From Hyaloperonospora brassicae (taxonomy: Eukaryota > Oomycota > Peronosporomycetes > Peronosporales > Peronosporaceae), in NCBI GenBank assembly GCA_947650285.1, contig CANTFL010001082.1, positions 1 to 13,234 of the forward strand: a stretch of 13,234 nt of DNA. Direction: 5' to 3'. This document shows positions 7,986 to 13,234 of the stretch, one piece after another. The stretch's first letter is position 1; every line of letters starts with the position of its first letter. Under the pieces are notes generated by a model, which was not told where the DNA came from, ran no database searches, and worked only from the letters and a program-made list of their open reading frames with translations. The position numbers and the translations under genes are program-made.

Positions 7986-9480
7986 TTGACCCAGAAATAG
8001 CTCAAAATGAGCGTAGAGAACGGATATCGATCGCACAAGAAGAAGAGATAAAGTGGGCAGATCTCTAGGTGTATCTGCGAGGAGAATCTGACAAATTGAC
8101 ACACCGTCAAGCTAGCAATGCTGGGAAGATCGCTGATCGATTCGTGTTGAGTTAAGACGGGCTACTCTACTATGTATAACGGCGCCAAGAATTAAAAGAG
8201 ACACGGGAAAACGACATCAAACTGCGACTGGTAATCCCAACAACACTAGTCGACGAAATCCTATTAAATTGCCATGACTCAATAGTAGGCTATCACCAAG
8301 GAATTGTGCGGACATACCACATAGTCAAGACTGATTATTACTGGATCGGGTTGTACGTAGATGTCGTCAGACACGTACAGGCATGTGATGATTGCAGTAC
8401 GAGCAAAAGCAAGCCCGCGCTTAAGGGGTATTCGCCGGGGAATATGGTCTCCGAGCGACCATTTCAAGTGGTGTCAATGGATTTCGTCATACCACTCCCG
8501 AGGACTCGACGAAGAAATACGGCACAGCACTGTTACTGTTCCAAGACCATTTTACGGGATTTGCGATTGCTAAGGCTATGAACGATACGTCGACGTTGGA
8601 GGTAACGAAAGCGTTTGAGGAAAATACATTCCGTCATTTCGGTGCTCCTAGTCTCATTCTTCACGACAGAGATCCCCGGTTTATCAGCGAAGTCTTCCAA
8701 ACGTTTTCTGAAATGATGCAAGCTAAGTCAAGAGCCTCTCTAAGCTACCGTCCGCAAGCAAACGGGCAACAAGAGTGAAGTGTGAAGACAATGATATAGA
8801 CAGTGCGAGTGTATGTGGAAGATCCACTACAAGCTGATTGGTATGACATTCCAGAAAAATTGTTATATGCCGTTAACAACTCAAGAGATTCGAGGTTAAA
8901 AGAGACGCCTTTCTATTTGGTACACGGCTGGGATGCCCACTCAACACTGAAAGCAATGACAGAGTCAATACGACTCGCCAAACCAAGGAACAATAGGGTG
9001 ATGGACTCGACGAATCCAGTCTTGTGGCGTCGCGAAGCTAACAGGCAGCAAGAAGTAGCACTACGACTAGCAAAAGGATACCAAGTGAGAGAGAAATCTA
9101 GAAGAGCGCGTGAACATAACAAGATTCTAAGTCAATCTGAGTGGCGAAGATAGCCAGCGATTACTGGACAGGCTACTGATCAAGATGATGAGGCGCCAGG
9201 AGATCAAGATTCTCGAACTGGTGACAACAGAGTGCAAAGCAAGACGACCAGTAGGAAGTCAAATGCCGCGATAAATAAAGGAGACCAAGTATGGCTATTC
9301 ATGGAAAGACTGAAGCCTGGACTAAAAAAGCTAGCCCATAGGTGGCATGGTCCTTTCCAAGTCAAGAAACATGTTGAAGAGTTCGCGTTTGAATTGGAGT
9401 TGCCAGATAGAAGCGAAAATATTGGTTCTACCCAATTGTCCATATTTCGCGATTGAACACAGTGACAGAACAAAGGGCAC
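7986..9480 (+). pseudogene. Integrase (zinc finger, DDE core, GPF module)
   Basis: The zinc finger has His at 8273-8275 and 8294-8296 and Cys at 8384-8386 and 8393-8395 (CDDC), around TDYYWIGLYVDV. The DDE core has Asp in SMDF (8480-8482), Asp in HDRDPRF (8665-8667) and Glu in NGQQE (8773-8775). The last two are separated by exactly 35 residues, so the catalytic triad is complete. A stop lies directly after the Glu (8776) and another at 8797. Further breaks are stops at 8068, 8152, 8176 and 9151, and frame changes near 8515 and 9412. The C-terminal module has KKLAHRWHGPFQV and YPIVHISRL. It would join element DNA to the host chromosome. Confidence 0.92.
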
Positions 9481-9536
9481 GTCCAACGACAAAGTTGGTG
9501 GAAGGACTAGGAGATACAGATCGACTTGACTTTGAC

Positions 9537-9779
9537 TAAGAACTACTGCCGGAAGATAGCTGGATGCCCGGCAAGTCCACGGTCGATACGAGGTAGAAGC
9601 TATAATCAACTATCGCTGGCAGAAGCCAACGATAGTTCTTGGTAATATGGGTGGGATGCGATGAACCCACGTGGGAACCATTGACCAACTTGTCATGTGG
9701 AGGTTTATTGTTCGACTACTTGAGGCGGAAGAAGAGAGAGAATCGTCTGCAGATGATGCAAATCCCAGACGAAAGGTAG
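9537..9779 (+). pseudogene. C-terminal chromodomain of integrase
   Basis: After ELLPEDSW (9540-9563) the segments YEVEAIINYRW (from 9587, second frame) and WVGCDEPTWEPLTNL (9648-9692, third frame) give the two halves of a chromodomain: the first strand and the W-G-x-x-EPTWEP part with aromatic residues for the methyl-lysine cage. A stop at 9537, another at 9594 and two frame changes break it. In chromoviruses this module steers integration to chromatin marks. The protein ends in a basic tail about 27 residues after the EPTWEP motif. Confidence 0.8.
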
Positions 9780-9896
9780 AGAAACCATCACCACGCGTAC
9801 TCTCTTTCTCTTCATATTAGCAGGCAGAAAGAGAAGAGAAGATACTGCTTCAAGATTTATTGATGCATGGAGACAAAGATGAATTGAATAACGAGA
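9780..9896. other. Convergent gap with pyrimidine/purine tracts
   Basis: This is the space between the stop of pol (plus strand) and the stop of the antisense frame (minus strand, 9897-9899). It holds a pyrimidine run CTCTCTTTCTCTTC (about 9800-9813) and, 13 bases on, a purine run AGAAAGAGAAGAGAAG (about 9826-9841). The purine run resembles a polypurine tract, but no LTR-like sequence follows it. The place suits 3' ends of two converging transcripts; no poly(A) signal is clear. Confidence 0.45.
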
Positions 9897-11190
9897 TTAA
9901 GGTAAGAAGCCAAAACAGAAAGGACTAAATTTCAGCGACGAACGAGATGGCATCACCGTGCGCAGCGTAGGGACACAGTCAGAAGCGTCGACAAAAACCT
10001 GCATACCATCGCGGTTTTCGGGCTCGGGAGAAGAAGGATCGACTGCCGAAGGAGAAGCTTTGTCTGCGTCGACATCCTCGACGATGAGTGTTTCTACTTC
10101 ACTCTCAGACGTACCGACTAGAGCGAATACAGAAGACCCCGGATTGCAAGGACAGAAGCACGTGTCATAGGGATGCTCTGATGGACGAGTCAGACACCAA
10201 ACACTCCAGAATTCAACTTGGTCAAGCGCTTCAAGTTCGTTGATCCAGTCGACACTCTCAGGCACCCACGAATAGCTCATGATTGGGTGCACAGGAACTT
10301 ACGGCTCAAAGAGAAGTTTGGGGTCGAGAAAAGGTGTGGGTCCACGAGATGACTTTGCAGACGCCGTATCTTACAAGGCAATACTCAAAGTCCTCGCGAC
10401 CTTTTGCAGAAGATCCCACGACGTTTTCGAGCGGCTTCATAATCAACCCAAGCTTCATAAATTTGGGACAAGTCTTTAGGCGAGCGCGAAGGGTTTTCAT
10501 CGGGGTGCATGCCCATAAGAATACTCGACTCCAAGATCCAATGCGTACGCTCCCATAAAGCTACAAAACATTTAGAGCGAGCATTGACACGGTCAGACGG
10601 CGTTGGATCACGATTGTCTTCGCGAAACTGGACCCACGCTTCAGCCACCAAGTCCAGAGGAGAATGGGATGAAAAGGATCGAGAGAACGGTGGAATTGAT
10701 CTTGAGCGTCGCCAAGCTTAGACACACTCATACACATCGGCTTCGATGAAAAAAGCCAAAGTACGATGACACGGATGCGACGGATCATATACGTCGGCAA
10801 ACGCGAGGAGGCCTGCAATCGAAACGGGGGTGGGAGCGACAAACGACTTAGAACCAATGGTTACCAGTCGGATAGGGAGCCGATCCGACGTGACGCACAA
10901 CCAACAGCGAGCTGACCCGTGGTGGAAGGAACGTATATCCCGACTCGCTCGCATGGCAGGAGTCGACCTAGATTCCCGAGAGACCACTTGACCCGCACGA
11001 TCACGAAGAAGAGAGTACGAAATAGCTAATGACTCAGGCAAGCCAATAGCAGCAGTCGCCACCGGGGTTGACGAGAAATTGTACCCAGTATCGCTTGGCG
11101 CCAACAAATGTGGGACGACGACGAAGTAGCAGCCACAACCTCAGTTGTCAGCGTCTTGCTTAGGTTGTCTCGGGACCGCTAAATCCGTCT
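9897..11190 (-). pseudogene. C-terminal part of the antisense frame
   Basis: One frame runs from about 11190 to 10385 across two stops (11143, 10720), with ARCWLCVTSDRLPIRLVTIG, AGLLAFADVYDPSHPCHRTL, RSKCFVALWERTHWILESS and IYEAWVDYEAARKRRG. It continues in a second frame as REDFEYCLVRYGVCKVISW (about 10400-10340) and in a third as the acidic tail from 10292 to 9897 (WVPESVDWINELEALDQVE, SESEVETLIVEDVDADKAS). The Trp/Cys/Tyr-rich blocks look like a folded domain followed by a disordered acidic end. I do not recognise the fold. Plus-strand frames here show only composition mirrored from this strand. Confidence 0.5.
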
Positions 11191-12348
11191 CTTTTTCTTC
11201 GGTGAACGGGTGGGTCGTACACCAACGGAATCAGTCGAGGAATAGACAGCATCGGAAACAGTGGACGGAGTCGACGGGGTGACGCGAACGTTGACCCTTT
11301 TCTGCGATGAGCGGACAAGCTTCACACCATTCGAGACAGTAGGGACGTCAACCGGGGAGGCTGTGATAGGAACTGGACCGGGTGACGGAAGGAGGACGCC
11401 TTTCCTTTTCTTGGAAGACCTAGCAGACGAACGGCTTGCGGGAACGACGGAAGACGCAACATCAGAGACAGCGACGGCGGTCGGCGACGTAGATGACACC
11501 ACGTCAGATTCGACTTCAATTGATTGAGTGGTCTCGATGGCGACCGACGAAATAGAAACCGGAGCAGCTTGGGTTTGGACTAGCGGCAAATGAGCGATCG
11601 CAGGTGGTGGTACAGACAAAGCCCCAGAAGACCGGCGAGTTCTCATCCGAAGAAGTGATGCGATTGGGGCAGCAGGTGTACCGGTCACCTTGGTTTTTTT
11701 CAGTCGCGCTGAAGCCTTCGAAGTCTTGACCTTCTTAGGTGACGCATTTGAACGCTTAATGGATCGACGACGGACTGCACCCACCTTTTGACGCGACTTA
11801 GACGGGTGAGCTACCGGTGGCGACGCGGGGCGAGGAAGATTAGGATCAATTTGGGAGTGCGCGGCAGAACAACTCGGAGGTGGTCGACAAAACAGTCTCT
11901 TCGAGAGAATCATCAGCTCAGGAGCAGACATGGGCGTCATCGTTGGATCAACATGGGAATCCAGCTCGGTCAGAGACGAGGTATTAGGTCCTTGAGCTAA
12001 TGATTTGACATCTTGAAGGGACGGTAAATGAGACGATGACGCAGTGGCATCCGCCGATACAGACCTAGCGGTCGATGACCACGCCGACCAGGAAGACGAA
12101 TGTGGATTCGGGAGTGCACCAAGATCCGCTGCAAAATCAAATGAAGCCGATCGTCTCCTCAGATAAGTTTGAGAGTATATTGCCGACGAGGACGACTCGC
12201 CGACGGTCACATCAGTCGAAGACGAAGACGCTACGCCGATGGTCGCAGCAGTCGACGACGTAGAAGTCGAAGACACGGGAGCCGCGGAAGAAGATGCGAA
12301 TGATAGCGTCCGTCGTCCTGAACGAGACGCCGAGCTTTTAAAAAGATG
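11179..12348 (-). CDS. Ser-rich, basic middle part of the antisense frame (longest open frame)
   Basis: The minus-strand frame is open for about 389 codons between a TAG at 12351-12349 and TAG at 11181-11179, the longest uninterrupted frame in the window. No ATG start is evident; a GTG lies at 12276 but the frame extends upstream and joins the coiled-coil part. The composition is very Ser/Thr/Ala/Pro-rich. An island (LPSLQDVKSLAQGPNTSS, then VDPTMTPMSAPELMILSKRL and FCRPPP, about 11870-12035) looks conserved and non-repetitive. Basic clusters RRRSIKR (about 11755-11776), SPKKVKTSK and the terminal SPKKKRR resemble nuclear localisation signals or DNA-binding tails. Function unknown; I vaguely recall similar Ser-rich hypothetical proteins in Phytophthora. 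Confidence 0.5.
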   Translation of the reverse strand, partial: HLFKSSASRSGRRTLSFASSSAAPVSSTSTSSTAATIGVASSSSTDVTVGESSSSAIYSQTYLRRRSASFDFAADLGALPNPHSSSWSAWSSTARSVSADATASSSHLPSLQDVKSLAQGPNTSSLTELDSHVDPTMTPMSAPELMILSKRLFCRPPPSCSAAHSQIDPNLPRPASPPVAHPSKSRQKVGAVRRRSIKRSNASPKKVKTSKASARLKKTKVTGTPAAPIASLLRMRTRRSSGALSVPPPAIAHLPLVQTQAAPVSISSVAIETTQSIEVESDVVSSTSPTAVAVSDVASSVVPASRSSARSSKKRKGVLLPSPGPVPITASPVDVPTVSNGVKLVRSSQKRVNVRVTPSTPSTVSDAVYSSTDSVGVRPTRSPKKKRRI

Positions 12349-13053
12349 CTAGAGAAGCGACAGAATGAGGCGGATTCATCAGGGCCGCTCGAGCCATAGC
12401 TGGTGTGATGGGAGCAGCAGACGAAGGCTTAAGCTGCAAACCATGTTCTGAAATGTCGTCGACCCATCGAACGAAATGACATCCGGGAACCGAGTCGCGA
12501 GAAGTCTACACAACCGCGAGTTGATATCCATATCTCAAGAATTTAATCCCGGAGCGTCCACGCCAACCGCTTCAGCCACCGCAAGGTTCTGATCCAGCGG
12601 ACATTGGATGTTTCCACGACACAGCAGATCCCTTTGTTGACGGGTGACCTGTTGTTGACTGCTGACGGTGTGTTGCACCACCCGGAGCGCATGTCTATCC
12701 TCGTTGCACAAGGCCATCGTTGCATCCTGGAGCTAACGGAAGTAACCAGCAGCAACACCTTGGACAGTAATGTGTCGAGCTTCAGCATTTGCGAGGTCGC
12801 GCGTAAGCTGGTTGATCAGGTGATCACGTTCCGCTATACCAGCCGACAGCTCGGCAATTATACGCTCCGCCGAAGCAAGACGATTGTCCCGATGCGTATA
12901 TGTCAGGCGCGCAGATGACTCGAGCGATTGTATCGACTTGTGCAACGATTCAATCAACTCGGTCGCCTTGAGAACAGCGAACTTCCAATCCTAGGACTCT
13001 TTCTTGGTCGTTGACAAACGATGCTTCAAGTCCACCAAGTCCAAGACAGAGCT
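12338..13053 (-). pseudogene. N-terminal coiled-coil part of the antisense frame
   Basis: From 13053 the frame reads LDLVDLKHRLSTTKKES, a TAG at 12993, then ATELIESLHKSIQSLESS and ERIIAELSAGIAERDHLIN, with Leu/Ile spaced by three and four residues as in a coiled coil (about 12760-12970). A Gln-rich block (VVQHTVSSQQQVTRQQRD) follows, then, after a frame change near 12480, CHFVRWVDDISEHGLQLKPS and a Pro/Ala-rich end. The WVDD here is not a reverse-transcriptase motif, since none of the other RT blocks surround it. The run ends at TAA 12340-12338. Removing one T from the T5 run just before would lead straight into the Ser-rich part, so both are probably one protein. Confidence 0.5.
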
Positions 13054-13090
13054 TTAATTGAGTGAGCTGAGTGACTTCACCACAGCTTCC

Positions 13091-13234
13091 TAATCGTGAT
13101 CGACTTGCTGATCGCGGATCACATGGTGTGCTCCACACCAACTTGATCTCGATCTATTCCTGATCGTGATCGCCTTGCTGATCGCGGATCTCATGGTGTG
13201 CTCCACACCAACTTGATCGCGATCGCATACCTGA
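13091..13234. repeat. 70-bp tandem repeats, GATC-rich, each with a hairpin
   Basis: Two units, 13091-13160 and 13161-13230, agree at 62 of 70 positions, and the last bases (TGA at 13232-13234) look like the start of a third. Each unit has the perfect hairpin TGGTGTG-CTC-CACACCA (13124-13140, 13194-13210). Eleven GATC sites lie in 140 bases, and GATCGCGATC at 13215-13224 is a perfect palindrome. The array lies just upstream of the antisense frame on its own strand, so it may belong to its 5' leader or promoter, or to the region before a 3' LTR. Because 70 is not a multiple of three it is unlikely to be coding. Confidence 0.85.

Larger units (their letters stand above)
3774..9779 (+). pseudogene. 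pol: pol polyprotein, degenerate (PR-RT-RH-RH2-IN-chromodomain)
   Basis: Pol starts in the frame reached by a -1 shift from gag and ends at TAG 9777-9779 after the chromodomain. It needs frame changes near 4258, 5828, 6200, 7580, 7960, 8515, 9412, 9585 and 9640, and more than fifteen in-frame stops interrupt it. Domain order is listed in the entries below. Despite the breaks almost the whole length can be followed, which suggests decay by point mutation and small indels without large rearrangement. The roughly 2000-codon length is large for Ty3/Gypsy pol, explained by the insertion inside RT, the second RNase H and the chromodomain. Confidence 0.9.
9897..13053 (-). pseudogene. Long antisense reading frame downstream of pol, degenerate
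   Basis: Read on the minus strand from about 13053 to TAA at 9899-9897, a coding-like sequence of roughly 1000 codons can be followed with stops at 12993, 12735, 12537, 11181, 11143, 10720, 10387 and 10308 (5' base on the minus strand) and frame changes near 12480, 12342, 11190, 10420 and 10300. Three parts are described below. It has no DTG, VDD, RNase H, HHCC or zinc-knuckle motif and resembles no Gag or Pol domain. Its position, tail to tail with pol and before an expected 3' LTR, fits an antisense accessory ORF. Alternatives are a host gene hit by the element, or part of another element. The N-terminus is uncertain because the frame dissolves into the 70-bp repeats. Confidence 0.6.
314..13234 (+). 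mobile_element. Decayed Ty3/Gypsy LTR retrotransposon, Chronos-like, right end not in window
   Basis: Order seen: LTR-like sequence, primer-binding site, gag with two CCHC knuckles, protease (DTG), reverse transcriptase (VDD), two RNase H domains, integrase (HHCC, D,D-35-E) and chromodomain. Integrase after RNase H defines the Ty3/Gypsy order. The extra RNase H plus chromodomain match, from memory, the oomycete Chronos group. The coding part is interrupted by dozens of stops and about ten frame changes, so the copy cannot be autonomous. The right border is open: no copy of 314-1260 is recognisable downstream, so either the 3' LTR lies beyond 13234 or it has been lost. Whether everything from 9780 to 13234 belongs to this element is inference. 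Confidence 0.85.

Noticed and set aside
9826..9860. Polypurine tract followed by a 3' LTR
   Set aside because: The purine run is there, but the sequence after it shows no similarity to 268-1260 and is soon occupied by the antisense frame.
11261..12263. Plus-strand open frames opposite the Ser-rich segment
   Set aside because: Their Asp/Thr/Gly- or Arg-rich composition is the complement of TCN serine codons; the minus frame is longer and joins coding-like sequence on both sides.
12421..12480. WVDD in the antisense frame as a reverse-transcriptase motif C
   Set aside because: No other RT block lies near it, and Gln-rich and Pro/Ala-rich sequence surrounds it.

Overview
The window is almost entirely one large, decayed LTR retrotransposon of the Ty3/Gypsy superfamily. 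The pol motifs (SFVDDICFGG, MPFGVKNAP, the style of the gag zinc knuckles, and a C-terminal chromodomain ending in an EPTWEPLTNL-like block) match what I remember of abundant elements in oomycete genomes, Phytophthora above all. The best host guess is therefore a Peronosporales oomycete. No search was possible, so this is recognition and not proof. I see no host gene, rRNA, tRNA or CRISPR array.

Layout. Bases 1-313 are unassigned flank. A probable 5' LTR runs from about 314 (alternative start 268) to 1260. It holds a 15-bp tandem repeat array, a TATAAA box and a duplicated hairpin. A convincing tRNA primer-binding site follows at 1261-1279. The gag pseudogene (1331-3786) has an acidic tract, a capsid-like region, an Arg/Asp-rich region and two zinc knuckles. 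Pol (3774-9779) follows in the -1 frame, and a T TTA AAC heptamer sits exactly in the short overlap. Pol order is protease, reverse transcriptase with an unusual insertion between motifs B and C, a degenerate Ty3-type RNase H, a second cellular/archaeal-type RNase H, integrase (HHCC, D,D-35-E, GPF module) and chromodomain. A second RNase H plus a chromodomain in an oomycete Ty3/Gypsy element is the architecture I recall for the published 'Chronos' group. Nearly every domain carries in-frame stops or frame changes, so this copy is dead.

Downstream of pol, on the opposite strand and tail to tail with it, lies a long broken reading frame (about 13053 down to 9897, roughly 1000 codons). It has a coiled-coil part, a Ser-rich part with basic clusters and the longest open frame in the window, and a C-terminal part with an acidic tail. 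It resembles no Gag or Pol domain. The simplest reading is an antisense accessory ORF between pol and a 3' LTR outside the window, as described for plant Tat-type elements. The window ends in 70-bp GATC-rich tandem repeats with hairpins. No 3' LTR is visible, so the right border, the target-site duplication and the ownership of the antisense ORF cannot be settled here.
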